Of a stretch of 64,000 bases of DNA, positions 1 through 9,978 are shown piece by piece. How positions within the stretch are numbered: position 1 is the stretch's first letter; each line of letters starts with the position of its first letter. This DNA is from Saprospiraceae bacterium. Its GTDB lineage: Bacteria > Bacteroidota > Bacteroidia > Chitinophagales > Saprospiraceae. Under the pieces are notes generated by a model that saw only the letters and a list, made by a program, of their open reading frames with translations, did no database searches and had not been told where the DNA came from. Location: NCBI GenBank assembly GCA_021604865.1, contig BQJU01000018.1, positions 56,292 to 120,291 on the forward strand, read 5' to 3'. A program made the translations under genes and the position numbers.

Positions 1-3000
1 TAACCATTATCTGAAACACCAACCAGACGATTCTCTTCATCCCATATTTGCTGACGGTAGTCAAAACTGGCGGCTTCTCCACGGTATCCCAATTGGTTGC
101 CATTGCCATCAAATTGAAAGGATTTACCGCCTACTTTTGTAGGGGAATGCGGTCGGCTACCTTCATATTCAAATATAAAATCAAAAGTATTGCTACGGAC
201 CTCCTCCCCATTACTGCGATGGGTTTGGGATTTGCGTTTCAGGTTGTTGAGGTTGTCATAAGTTAGTAGCTGGGCGTAGTCCTCCTGATGGTCCATGCCT
301 TGCCAGCTGCCGGTAGCCTCAATCATACGGTACAACTCATCATAAACATATTGATGCTGGCTTGGCCCTCCGAGGTCATCCGGAGTAGCGGTATTGCGAA
401 TGGAGAGGATATTACTCATCACATCGTAGGTATAATCACAATCCAGGATAGTCTTGCCACCGGCTTTTAGTACGGTCATCTTATCCAACCGACGGCGGTC
501 AGCTTCGTACTTATAAGTGTTTTTTGTGCCGTTGCCATAAGCTAAATAGACACGATCTTCAAATTTATCATACCCGATTTGTGTTACATAATCATACTGG
601 TGGCCCAGTTTCTCACCCTCCATTTTTTGTAGATTCCCTGCCTTGTTGTAATGGTAATTGACGATTTCACCATCTGGATATACCATCTGCTGAATACGGC
701 CCCAGGTATCATAAGCTGCCTCAGAAACGAAGGTCCTTACATTGGCTTCATTGATCAGGATGGTACGGATGGTTTTGACCACCTCGCCCTGTACGTCATA
801 AAAATACTCTTCCCCTCCACTGGCATCTTCCCGCAGCCATACCTTACCGGTACGATTGTATTCAGCCCCGGCTCCACCATACTGCAATTTTACCTGATTT
901 TGTACATTTTTAGGGTAGTCAATTTGTACCAGTCTTTCATAATCATAAGTGTAATGAATGGCCCCCTCATTAGGGATGGTGGCCCGGATATTACCAGTAA
1001 TGGTTTGTACCAGATTATCCGCCAAATCGTAAACATTCTCAGTGGTTCCCTCATCAGGATGATGGACTTTGGTTATTCGTCCCAGAGGGTCATATTCATA
1101 AATGGTTTCATTGCCTTCATGGTCGGTAGTTGTCAGTAATTCATCAATGGCATTATATTGAAAGTTGGTCCAAATTTCTCCCTCCGGGCCATACTCCACC
1201 AAAGCCCGGGTACGTCCACGTACATCCTTGTAGGTGTCGCGTCGATTGTCCAGCCCATCATAGAGGGAGGCCAGAAGAGCTGCCTGCCCAGACTGGTCTT
1301 GTCCGATGCTATATTCATAATGACTTTCGGAGTTGTCTGGCAACTGTATATTTACCAGACGATCCAATACATCGTAAGTTGTTAGCGTGGGAGATACCGG
1401 ATCAACATAACCGCTAAAAATTTCAGCGGAGGCAAGCGATTCTGTCCCTGGATAATGACTGCGTACCGGACGCCCAAAGGCGTCATAAAAGTCTGCCCCG
1501 GAAACGGTCATCACCAGCTGGTCAGCCTGGCCGGCACCACTAAAAAGGGCGGTTGTTTTTTTATTTTGAACTGCCCGGCCCAGACCATCTACAAATTGAA
1601 GCAATACAATATCTTCCCCGGTTTCGGGATCATAATGACGGGCTTTGGTATAAGCGGGAACTGTTTGGCTTTCATATTCAAATGTTATGGTATAAGGTAA
1701 GCCTTCCGCCAATTCATAAGGTCGCGTGATCGTAAATATCCGGCCCCGGTCATCAAGAGTATATTCCGTACGTTGGCCATTGATATCCGTAGCTTCTAAT
1801 AATTTGCCAGAAATGGGATCATAACGGCTTTGTGAGGTATAGCCGTAACTGTCTGTAGTCTGTTCCAAATAGGTATTCAATTCCTGGTCATAGGTAAAAG
1901 AATAGACCATTCGTTGGCCCTGTTCATTGGCCGGTTGGGTGAGGGTAATCAGGTTGCCAAACGCATCATACGTCATATCTGTATCCGCACTGCTGCCATC
2001 CGCCAGAAAACGATGAAGGGTCAGTACATTGCCATAAGCATCTATTACGGAGGTTTGCTTTCGCAAAATGCCATCACTACCGGCAATTTCTTCCGTTTCC
2101 GGAATATTTTTTAGATAAATATCATCCGGTTCATGGTAAGTGATCGTTGTGATTTTGAGGTCTTCCGGACTGCCATCCCCATAGTCTGTTGTAAGGATTA
2201 CATTGCCATAAAGGTTGTATTGATAGGTTATCCGGGACTGTAAACCCGCTGACGATTCGCCTTCATAATACAAATTGGCTGTTTCAACCAGGGCGGGAAA
2301 TGCGGTGCCAATGTCGCTAGTTGAAAGGGCTGGAGCGAGATCACTTCCGGTTTCAACATCTTTTAAGCTATAGCTATATTGCGTTTCCGTGAATTTATTG
2401 CCCACAGCATCCTGCACGAATTCGGAAAGTAGTAGTCCTTTATTATAAAAGTTGGACTGATCGTATGTAGCTACAAAACTTCGATATAATTCATCTCCAT
2501 TTTCCGTGTCCAACTGATCTTCAATGACTGTTTCAAACCCATAAAATTCTCTTTCATGGCGGTCGTAATAGCCATTGTTATACCTAAAACGACTTTTGAT
2601 AAGATCGGCACCATCACCCGGCAAGCCATCATTTATCTCAGCTGTACTCATCACCCATTTGCCGAAAGGCAGCCCCTGATCATTGCCCACAAGTTCATAA
2701 TCTATGCTAAAAGAACTGCCCAGTGGCCGTTTTACTTCACGCAAGAGATTGGTTTTTCCAATAGTAGAGATTTTTACCTTCAACTCACCATCGGCAGCGG
2801 AACGCAAATGATCGGGAAAACCATCCCCATTGATATCGGTCATTTCGGTTAAAACCCTACTTACCCCCTGTCCGATAGAAGTACTCGGATTAATACAAAC
2901 CCGGACAAAAAAGATGGGAATACAAATGGTAAAGGCCGCATTCGCGGATTCGGCAGTGGCATCGCCTTCATCGAGCCGTTCGCCACCTGTCCAGCGGATC

Positions 3001-6000
3001 TCAGCACTAAAGCTATTGCCGGTATTGAGGCTAACCCAAACAGCCGTATCATCCCAACGGACCCGATCGATTAACCCATCGCCATTTACGTCCTGGAAGC
3101 CGGAGGTTGAATGATTGTCGGTACGCGACATGCTCACGCCAGCTGCAATGCTGTTGTTGGCATAATTGATACCAAAACCGCCACCATAATCCGTACTTAC
3201 TCCTTTGCGGATATCTGTAAAACCCCAGTTTTCCAAGGCCCCAAAACGGTAGCCGTAGTTGAGAGCCACCCGACCATCTTTATAGACCTTGTCAACCAGT
3301 CCATCGCCATTGATGTCAAGCCATGAGTGTTCCGTTTCATCATTGTCAACAGTGAAATTGCCACTGATACCGGCACCGGTCTTGGCAGAACGGGTAGCAG
3401 CCTGTGACTTTTTGCCTGTTTTTTTTACTTTGGATTTCACCCTGGAACTGCGGCGGTTGGACCCTTTGCCACTAGAATCTCCAGCATTGCTAGGACTGGA
3501 ATTGACAAAGGCGCCACCCAAAGTTACTCCGGTGGCTTCGCTATGGGAAACGTGATTGCCGAAACTATAGGGAATGGCTTGCCGTAATAATCCGCCGCGC
3601 GAGTCGGTATATTGAATTTTTGTGGTGCTGACGACATCGGGGTAATCATCCCCGTTGAAATCAATGACATCCAACAAGCTTTTGGAATCATTCCAGGCAT
3701 GGCTGGCACCCAGGCTTCCCGGCCCTGCCGATAGCCCTCCGGCAACGGCATGAATCTTGGCTTCGGAAAGCAGATTGGGTGCGCTGGCACCAATGCCTGT
3801 ACTAGTCGTAGGGGCTAACAGAATGTCGTCTTCACCCATACGGGAACTACTGATGCGGTCGGCCTGCAGATACGTCAGTTCATCATATCCCCGCCAGGAT
3901 TCCGTTTTTGGGTCGGCATAAAAAAGGATAAAATCCGCTTGGGTCGGATCGCCAAGACTGCCCAAATCATCGGCATCTTCAATATCTTCCAGATCGGAGG
4001 AGTCGATTTCTATTTCGGGAATTACAAGCAGGTTTTCCATAATGGGTTGATTCGCTCGTTCCCGGTTGCCATTGTAACCAAATTGGCCCCAACCCCGATA
4101 TTGTGGTCCGAACAACAAATCATCTTCAGAACGACCCGAGTAGAGGCCTGCGGAAACTTCACTGCTGATGCTATCAAAAGTCACTTTAGCGGTAATTCCT
4201 TGCAGGGCGGCTCCCAGCTCAATCGAACGGGTGTGGTATTCAATAAATAAAGTATCTCCCAAAATCAGGCTGTCAGTAATAATAGGAGACAAATCCGGCA
4301 GATTACCATTGGTAACCTCAAAAGTAGTTTTGGCAAGAAGCCGTGAGAATCCCTTAACGGAAAGGGTCACAAAACCATCGGGCAAATTACCATCATTGGC
4401 AAAATCGTCGGGTAAGGCAACCGTAAGTGGTAAACTATCAGGAACAATCCAGCGGGTGGGTTTTTCCCAGGGTTGGCTATACATGGCATAATCAACCGCT
4501 GGACAAAAACTAAGCAAGTGTTCGCCATTTGCCCCCATAACCGGACTTCCATCGTCGGCGGACGTGTAATAAACGAGTGGCATCCAGTTAATGGCTGGCC
4601 AATCAATATTGGTGGTGGAAATAATCCGGAAAATTAACTCGTCATTTTCGGCAATAGTGACGTCTTCAAGGTTGATGGATTGATTGACGATAGAATCCCA
4701 GGCAAAGTCCTCCATAAAAATCACCTGATCATCGTTTTTAAAAATGGCTAGTTTAAGACTGTCTGTAGTTGCCGGTTTGGAGAAAATACCTTCTATGCTA
4801 ATTTTTCCATCCAGGGGCATAACGACTGATTGGCAGGATGAGAGCAGAAAATCCTCCGATGCCTGGAATTTGAAAACGGCCTTATTATTGGCATCAATTA
4901 GTTCCTGGTCTTCATTGATATAGGTGATTTCAGGATCCCAATAAACCTGGTCATAAGCACCGTCAAAGATGGACTGAACCCGAAAATAAATGTGATCTCC
5001 CTTATTTACGGTTAAGGCATCTACATTAGCCGGTGTAATGGCATTAAAATTATCGGGTTCAATATTGGCAGACCACAGGGAATTTCCATTGCGCTGAATG
5101 GCTACCCGGACGCCATCACCACGGGTATAGGACTGGCCTTCGGGACTAGTATCTTCCAATAGGCGTACCGGCGCATTGATGGCAATGGTACCGGTGCAAG
5201 GGGCCTCCCAGGATCGTACCACATCGTGCAGTGGCGTCTGATCAATCAGGGCTTCCTGTTCGGCAGGATCAAAGGTGATGAGGTTGCTGTCTAGTGGTTC
5301 CCCCACACTAATAGGGCTTGGCGTATCGGCGCTACTCAATGTAAAAACTGGATCTCCATCGCTATTGAGGTGATTGAAATACACCTTACCCCGATAGGCG
5401 ATATCCATTAATTCATCCCCGTTAAAATCCGAAAAATAACATTCGGTGGTACTTTTTAAGGTCGTATTGTCATACCCGACAAATACCGGAGTGATATTGG
5501 CTTCAAAGCCAAATGAGGTAATGCTGGTTTTAATAGAACTAAAACGGTTGATGCCAAGAACAGGATGTTTGCCGCCAAACCCAAACGTGCCGTTTCCAGC
5601 GAGGTTGGGGCGGTACCACAAGGCATCCCCTTCCCGGAATACCTTGTCTGGCAAGCCATCACCATTAAGGTCGACCATTGCGATTAGACCTTCGGCACTT
5701 GAATTGCCGAGTGCAAAATTGCCGCCAACGGTAAATTCCTTGCTTACCAAACTACCAATGGGCCCAAAAGTAGCGGCAGAACCACCGGTGAAACTACTCG
5801 AACTGGAACCGCCCAAGGCTGAGGTCTTGCCTTCAAAAAGAGGAACTGGATTCACAAAATCCACCTCTACCTGGTCAGAAGCAATGTCCCATTGTTGTTC
5901 GGCACCAAATGGCTGATAGGCGCCATCATAACGTACCTCATCGTAATAGTTAAAGTCGTGGCGGTAAAATACCGCTCCATTCCGATCCAGCTCACTGATG

Positions 6001-7121
6001 GATGACAATAGCGTTTTGTAAAATGCGCCTTCCTGGTAGGTCAATTCATAACTTCGAACCAAGCTATTATCCTTGCTGATTTCAATACGTCGCAATCGAT
6101 CAGCCTGGACCCTTTTAAAGCCCAATCGCGCATCGATGCTGATGTCTTTTCTAAGGCTTTCGCCCAATTGGCGATCCCGGATAAAGGTTACCTGAAAAGG
6201 CCCTTCGGTTGCACCGTTGCCGGTGTAAGTGACTCGATCGGGATACAGCTGATACCCTGGCACATTACTGACCGCTAAACCATTGTCTGTGACCTGAGTG
6301 TAGCTGTACCGAATAAAATTATCGTACACATCACGTGATTCGACCAGGGCCCAGTGAGCGATATTGCCGGATGGATCTCGCAATACTGCTTCGTCCATTA
6401 CTCCGGAATCAGGTAAGCCTCCATAATAATGACGACTGCCGTCCCTATTTAAAACCTCCCACCAATATTGTTGTGGCTGATCGCCGTGGCGGATAATTTG
6501 AGAGAAACTGCCTTCCACACGCAGGTGGAAATTTAACGCCTCACTTCTGGGGCGGATGGGACCACGGTGAGCTACCGGACTGAGTTGTGCCCCATTTAGA
6601 AGGTAAGTTTCCGTCTCATTTAAAGGATCAAAACGAGGGACACCCCAGCGGGTATCAATGGTGATATTGGGCAAATCTAAGTCCCAACCAAGTCCAAGCC
6701 AGCCATTGTTGCCTTCATTGCTATAGGTGATGGCGAGGTTGGGCTGCATCTCTTTCCGGCCTTTTGGCAACTTTAGAGGGAATTCAGTTTCAGCCGTTCC
6801 CCGCACATTGGCAGCAGGGGTAGGAATGAGAATAATGCCAGCCGTAGGATCAGCTGCCTGGAATCCTTCAATGTGGTTGGTCGTATATCCCATCGGGCCT
6901 GATGGCTCGGGTAGGGGAGGATCGGTAGGGGAGAATTGTTTGATTTCCAACTCTGGGAGTTGAGGCGTTGTCACTGAAGGGAGAGGTTGTTTGTCGGAAG
7001 CAACAGACAATTCCGTTTTTGAAGGTTGACTTGCCAGAAAAAGGGAGAGGTAGTTGTTACCGTCAAGCAACCACCAGTTCAAGATGATAATCAGACATAA
7101 AAAGATATATTTCGACTTCAT
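1..7121 (-). CDS. Giant SpvB/FG-GAP/RHS-repeat protein (Tc-toxin B/C-like), C-terminus beyond window
   Basis: The reading frame is open from an ATG at 7121 to the left edge (about 2,370 residues) with no stop, so the gene is 3'-truncated by the window. The N-terminus has a hydrophobic export segment (YIFLCLIIILNWWLL). From about residue 85 there is an SpvB-type domain (LKLPKGRKEMQPNLAITYSN, then GWLGLGWDLDLPNITIDTRWG). A long middle section carries FG-GAP/VCBS-like motifs such as DINGDGFPDH near residue 1427, followed by a TcdB-middle-like stretch (REFYGFETV). The rest, about positions 1-2400, is RHS/YD repeats (YEYDPLGRI, WDEENRLVGVSDNG). Known Tc B/C and RHS proteins form a hollow shell around a variable C-terminal domain; that tip lies outside the window, so neither a toxin nor its target can be named. 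It starts 31 bp after the T9SS-sorted gene upstream and is probably co-transcribed with it. The family is confident; the function (toxin, adhesin or structural) is inference. Confidence 0.93.
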   Translation of the reverse strand, partial: MKSKYIFLCLIIILNWWLLDGNNYLSLFLASQPSKTELSVASDKQPLPSVTTPQLPELEIKQFSPTDPPLPEPSGPMGYTTNHIEGFQAADPTAGIILIPTPAANVRGTAETEFPLKLPKGRKEMQPNLAITYSNEGNNGWLGLGWDLDLPNITIDTRWGVPRFDPLNETETYLLNGAQLSPVAHRGPIRPRSEALNFHLRVEGSFSQIIRHGDQPQQYWWEVLNRDGSRHYYGGLPDSGVMDEAVLRDPSGNIAHWALVESRDVYDNFIRYSYTQVTDNGLAVSNVPGYQLYPDRVTYTGNGATEGPFQVTFIRDRQLGESLRKDISIDARLGFKRVQADRLRRIEISKDNSLVRSYELTYQEGAFYKTLLSSISELDRNGAVFYRHDFNYYDEVRYDGAYQPFGAEQQWDIASDQVEVDFVNPVPLFEGKTSALGGSSSSSFTGGSAATFGPIGSLVSKEFTVGGNFALGNSSAEGLIAMVDLNGDGLPDKVFREGDALWYRPNLAGNGTFGFGGKHPVLGINRFSSIKTSITSFGFEANITPVFVGYDNTTLKSTTECYFSDFNGDELMDIAYRGKVYFNHLNSDGDPVFTLSSADTPSPISVGEPLDSNLITFDPAEQEALIDQTPLHDVVRSWEAPCTGTIAINAPVRLLEDTSPEGQSYTRGDGVRVAIQRNGNSLWSANIEPDNFNAITPANVDALTVNKGDHIYFRVQSIFDGAYDQVYWDPEITYINEDQELIDANNKAVFKFQASEDFLLSSCQSVVMPLDGKISIEGIFSKPATTDSLKLAIFKNDDQVIFMEDFAWDSIVNQSINLEDVTIAENDELIFRIISTTNIDWPAINWMPLVYYTSADDGSPVMGANGEHLLSFCPAVDYAMYSQPWEKPTRWIVPDSLPLTVALPDDFANDGNLPDGFVTLSVKGFSRLLAKTTFEVTNGNLPDLSPIITDSLILGDTLFIEYHTRSIELGAALQGITAKVTFDSISSEVSAGLYSGRSEDDLLFGPQYRGWGQFGYNGNRERANQPIMENLLVIPEIEIDSSDLEDIEDADDLGSLGDPTQADFILFYADPKTESWRGYDELTYLQADRISSSRMGEDDILLAPTTSTGIGASAPNLLSEAKIHAVAGGLSAGPGSLGASHAWNDSKSLLDVIDFNGDDYPDVVSTTKIQYTDSRGGLLRQAIPYSFGNHVSHSEATGVTLGGAFVNSSPSNAGDSSGKGSNRRSSRVKSKVKKTGKKSQAATRSAKTGAGISGNFTVDNDETEHSWLDINGDGLVDKVYKDGRVALNYGYRFGALENWGFTDIRKGVSTDYGGGFGINYANNSIAAGVSMSRTDNHSTSGFQDVNGDGLIDRVRWDDTAVWVSLNTGNSFSAEIRWTGGERLDEGDATAESANAAFTICIPIFFVRVCINPSTSIGQGVSRVLTEMTDINGDGFPDHLRSAADGELKVKISTIGKTNLLREVKRPLGSSFSIDYELVGNDQGLPFGKWVMSTAEINDGLPGDGADLIKSRFRYNNGYYDRHEREFYGFETVIEDQLDTENGDELYRSFVATYDQSNFYNKGLLLSEFVQDAVGNKFTETQYSYSLKDVETGSDLAPALSTSDIGTAFPALVETANLYYEGESSAGLQSRITYQYNLYGNVILTTDYGDGSPEDLKITTITYHEPDDIYLKNIPETEEIAGSDGILRKQTSVIDAYGNVLTLHRFLADGSSADTDMTYDAFGNLITLTQPANEQGQRMVYSFTYDQELNTYLEQTTDSYGYTSQSRYDPISGKLLEATDINGQRTEYTLDDRGRIFTITRPYELAEGLPYTITFEYESQTVPAYTKARHYDPETGEDIVLLQFVDGLGRAVQNKKTTALFSGAGQADQLVMTVSGADFYDAFGRPVRSHYPGTESLASAEIFSGYVDPVSPTLTTYDVLDRLVNIQLPDNSESHYEYSIGQDQSGQAALLASLYDGLDNRRDTYKDVRGRTRALVEYGPEGEIWTNFQYNAIDELLTTTDHEGNETIYEYDPLGRITKVHHPDEGTTENVYDLADNLVQTITGNIRATIPNEGAIHYTYDYERLVQIDYPKNVQNQVKLQYGGAGAEYNRTGKVWLREDASGGEEYFYDVQGEVVKTIRTILINEANVRTFVSEAAYDTWGRIQQMVYPDGEIVNYHYNKAGNLQKMEGEKLGHQYDYVTQIGYDKFEDRVYLAYGNGTKNTYKYEADRRRLDKMTVLKAGGKTILDCDYTYDVMSNILSIRNTATPDDLGGPSQHQYVYDELYRMIEATGSWQGMDHQEDYAQLLTYDNLNNLKRKSQTHRSNGEEVRSNTFDFIFEYEGSRPHSPTKVGGKSFQFDGNGNQLGYRGEAASFDYRQQIWDEENRLVGVSDNG

Positions 7122-7152
7122 TTTTTCGGGATTTAAGCGGTTTTGCGATGGT

Positions 7153-9081
7153 TTAGGGGACGATCAATTTTCGGCTGATCGTTTTATTTCCACTGGTCAG
7201 GGTAAACAAATAGACACCTGCCTGCTCGAGTTTCCCAGAGAAGAGGTAGTAGTCATTGTCACTTGCTCGTTGATTTTGCATTATCTGACCATTGGCATCG
7301 TAGATGGCCAGTTTGGCTGTTGCCCTTTCTCTGAGCAATACCCTAAGTTGAAACTGTCCGTCCGGTGATGGATTGGGGAAGAGCTGCACCCGAAGAAAAG
7401 GGTCCTCTTCAGGTGATTTGATCTGTATGTCCTGTTGTGACCGACAGCCTTGCCGGTCTATTATTAAGCGATAGGTTCCCGGAGTTTCAATGGCCAGTTG
7501 TGCCCGATAGCTTTCCTGGCCATCAGGAGTAATCCAATGATAGGTTACATTCGACTCGTCAAGCTGTTCTCCTGCATCCAGCACCAGCTGACCCTGAGCA
7601 GGTAAAGTATATTCCCGTTCCAGTCCGGCTACAGGGGCATCGGCAGCCTGCAAAAAGAAGGTCTCGCGATACAAACGACCATCTGCATCTTCAACGGAAA
7701 AACTATAGCTTCCCGCCGGGAGGTTTAAGGCTTGAGACCAGTTGTTATTTTCTATTTTCCAATGGCGATCATTTTGACCATTTTCAGGTTGCAAATGACA
7801 TTGATAGGGCGCTCGCCCGCCCAGAATACGTAAGGATAATTGCCCTTCGGAAGCCTCCTGACATTGAGGTGCCTCAATTTGTGAAGTGACCATCATTTCT
7901 GGGCCCACACCAAAGGTAAAGGCATGTATGCCTGCTTGCCATTCGATATCAGTGAAGGTTGCTAATCCACTAGGCGATAGGGTGTTGGCAGGATAGAAAC
8001 TGAGGTTAGGCCCACTGAAATTGCCTTCACTGGAAGGGTCGATGATGAACCAATAAGTTTGTCCGGGTGGGAGGGCATTTTGCAGGCGTTTGCTATCCAG
8101 CCAGACGGTAGAGGTTAATGGGGCTGAAATATTGGTCGCCTGCATCCGCCATTGGCGTTTGAGGTGTGCAGGTTGAAGCATCTCGCGGGAAGATAGTTCA
8201 AGTGTTTGCCGATTGTCTCCCCAAAGCAAGAATGCCTGATCCTGAGGTTGCGCTTCGATGGCTATGGTTAAGAACCCTGGCTCGTAGCTACAGCTGGACT
8301 GCAATTGATTAAGCCCGGTAGCATCATCGCGGCCAATACCGGTGATGTAATTGGAAAAATCGGCATAATGTCGGCCATTCCAGATGGTATCTCCGGAGGT
8401 ATTCAGGTAAGTAACATAATCCTGTTGTTGCAAGCTCAATCCGTATTTAATAGCCAAATAGGATTCTACCCTTAAGCGCTCTTCGGGATTGATGACCCGG
8501 TCAAAAATGATGAGTTCGGGCAGTAGCCCCTGGAAGGCAACGAGAGGCAATGCCTGATCGGTGGGTACTGACCCGAGGTGGAGTGTCTGATTGTCAGCTT
8601 GGGATTTGGTCTTTGTATGTAGCTGGTAGGTATTGAGGCTTGGCTGACTCGTCTGCACTTCTGAGAAATTGAGGTAATTCCATTGTTGAAGATCTGCCAG
8701 TCGTTGTGTGCTTAACACCAATCGGGTACTGTCGGAACGACTTAGGTGCCAGATGCTTTTTTCGAGTGTGGAATCAGCGGCCTGATAAATAGTAAAGAAA
8801 GTAGCCTGGTTTAAGTCGAGGTCGTTTATGGAAATAGAGCCTGGAGCAAGATGCTGGTCGATCCATAACCCTGGATTATAATTTAATAATGCCTGATCAT
8901 TGATCGGCCATTGTGGAGAATTTTCGGGGAAAGTAAAACAACTTTGCCAGGTCGTTTCTCCCTTCGGTACTGCGTACCAAACTGCGGCCCCTTTAACGCC
9001 ACCGGGAGCTATTTGTTGGGCTTCACTGATGCCACAAAGCAGGCAAGCAAAAAGTATCAGATAGGAATATTTTACCATCAT
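7153..9081 (-). CDS. Secreted LamG/Ig-like protein with T9SS type A sorting domain
   Basis: 642 residues from the ATG at 9081. An upstream in-frame start at 9114 would overlap the preceding gene and precede the signal peptide, so the internal start is preferred. The signal peptide is roughly MMVKYSYLILFACLLCGISEAQ. Residues ~30-230 look like a LamG/concanavalin-like region ending in RLRVESYLAIKYGLSL, a motif common in Bacteroidota surface proteins. An Ig/PKD-like section follows (CQEASEGQLSLRILGGRAPY). The last ~75 residues are a T9SS type A sorting domain: LFPNPSPDGQFQL, then KLAIYDANGQ and the terminal GNKTISRKLIVP. T9SS exports such proteins across the outer membrane and removes the C-terminal domain. 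It lies between a beta-barrel gene and the giant RHS gene on the same strand, so a role as surface partner of the RHS protein is possible but unproven. Confidence 0.85.
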   Translation of the reverse strand: MMVKYSYLILFACLLCGISEAQQIAPGGVKGAAVWYAVPKGETTWQSCFTFPENSPQWPINDQALLNYNPGLWIDQHLAPGSISINDLDLNQATFFTIYQAADSTLEKSIWHLSRSDSTRLVLSTQRLADLQQWNYLNFSEVQTSQPSLNTYQLHTKTKSQADNQTLHLGSVPTDQALPLVAFQGLLPELIIFDRVINPEERLRVESYLAIKYGLSLQQQDYVTYLNTSGDTIWNGRHYADFSNYITGIGRDDATGLNQLQSSCSYEPGFLTIAIEAQPQDQAFLLWGDNRQTLELSSREMLQPAHLKRQWRMQATNISAPLTSTVWLDSKRLQNALPPGQTYWFIIDPSSEGNFSGPNLSFYPANTLSPSGLATFTDIEWQAGIHAFTFGVGPEMMVTSQIEAPQCQEASEGQLSLRILGGRAPYQCHLQPENGQNDRHWKIENNNWSQALNLPAGSYSFSVEDADGRLYRETFFLQAADAPVAGLEREYTLPAQGQLVLDAGEQLDESNVTYHWITPDGQESYRAQLAIETPGTYRLIIDRQGCRSQQDIQIKSPEEDPFLRVQLFPNPSPDGQFQLRVLLRERATAKLAIYDANGQIMQNQRASDNDYYLFSGKLEQAGVYLFTLTSGNKTISRKLIVP

Positions 9082-9103
9082 GATTGAGCTATTTTGGGGA
9101 TGT

Positions 9104-9808
9104 CTATTGATCAAATGGGATCAACCAGCCAAGAACAAGCTGGTAGACAGTGGTTTTGTTCTTATTTTCAATAAAGTTGAAGCCATTGGCTAAGGTTTCG
9201 ATGACATCTTTGGCACCCAGATTGTAGCGTCCTTCTACGGTAAGTCCAAAATTGAAGTCATAGCCAACTCCGAGCACGACGGAAAGATTGGTTTCGCCTT
9301 TCAGGACCTCGCGAAGACTCTGGGTGATTTGCAGATCGGGGCCGAGTTCGGGCATATTGGACGTGTAATCCATATTGGTATTTTCAAAATTGAAACCCAG
9401 CTGCGGGCCGATGGCTACATGCAGGCCACCTACCGGATAGGCTTTGAACAGCGTAGCAAAATTCAGGTATTGATACTTGAATGCTATCGTGTATTCCAAG
9501 CCATTGATATCGGTATAGTTGAAGTCGCTGCCTTCCTGGGAGTAGGTCACTTCGGGTTGAATGGCACATCTCGAATTGCGAAAGCGGTAATAAAAAAATA
9601 GACCACCTACAAAACCCGGCCGTGGTGAAGTCTCGGTAGTATAAGAGTGCTCGGGAAAAACGGGTGGAATAATCGTGGTAGAAACATCCTGGATAGAGGA
9701 ATAGGTAGCTCCGGCCCGAAAGCCCCAGAAGAATTCATCATCTTCTAATTGGGCAAAGAGACTGAGGCAGCCAAAAATGAATAGACAAGTCAATAAAGAT
9801 TTTCTCAT
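9104..9808 (-). CDS. Outer-membrane beta-barrel protein (porin/PorT-like)
   Basis: 234 residues from the ATG at 9808; a longer form from an upstream TTG only adds residues before the signal peptide. The signal peptide is MRKSLLTCLFIFGCLSLFAQ. The mature part alternates hydrophobic and polar residues with barrel-strand motifs: FFWGFRAGATYSSIQD, RPGFVGGLFFYYRF, LHVAIGPQLGFNF, LSVVLGVGYDFNFGLTVEGRYN and a C-terminal VYQLVLGWLIPF. This fits the Bacteroidota 'outer membrane beta-barrel' family (OMP_b-brl_2), whose members are often eight-stranded and of unknown transport role. The next gene starts 22 bp downstream, so the two probably share a transcript. Membership in a barrel family is confident; the exact role is unknown. 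Confidence 0.85.
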   Translation of the reverse strand: MRKSLLTCLFIFGCLSLFAQLEDDEFFWGFRAGATYSSIQDVSTTIIPPVFPEHSYTTETSPRPGFVGGLFFYYRFRNSRCAIQPEVTYSQEGSDFNYTDINGLEYTIAFKYQYLNFATLFKAYPVGGLHVAIGPQLGFNFENTNMDYTSNMPELGPDLQITQSLREVLKGETNLSVVLGVGYDFNFGLTVEGRYNLGAKDVIETLANGFNFIENKNKTTVYQLVLGWLIPFDQ

Positions 9809-9881
9809 GGTTTTCAATTTTAGTGTGTTTGGTGGCAACTGATCAGGCTAAAACCAAAGTACAGTTGTACGGATCAAAAGA

Positions 9882-9930
9882 CTTAGATCATGTTTGGAGG
9901 TCGGCTTTGGACTCCAAATATGTGCTAGTA
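9882..9930. repeat. Dispersed hairpin repeat, copy A
   Basis: CTTAG...TGTTTGGAG pairs with CTCCAAATA...CTAGT around a short centre. It lies in the 170-bp gap between the kinase stop (9979) and the beta-barrel start (9808). It is one of at least eight related copies in this window. Confidence 0.7.
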
Positions 9931-9978
9931 TCTGCTTACGCGATAAAAGGAAAGGAAAGTGATCAAGGAAATAGAAAT

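Noticed and set aside
651..1139. Plus-strand frames opposite the giant RHS gene
   Set aside because: The minus-strand frame is open for over 7 kb and gives clear SpvB/FG-GAP/RHS sequence; the plus-strand frames are shadows.
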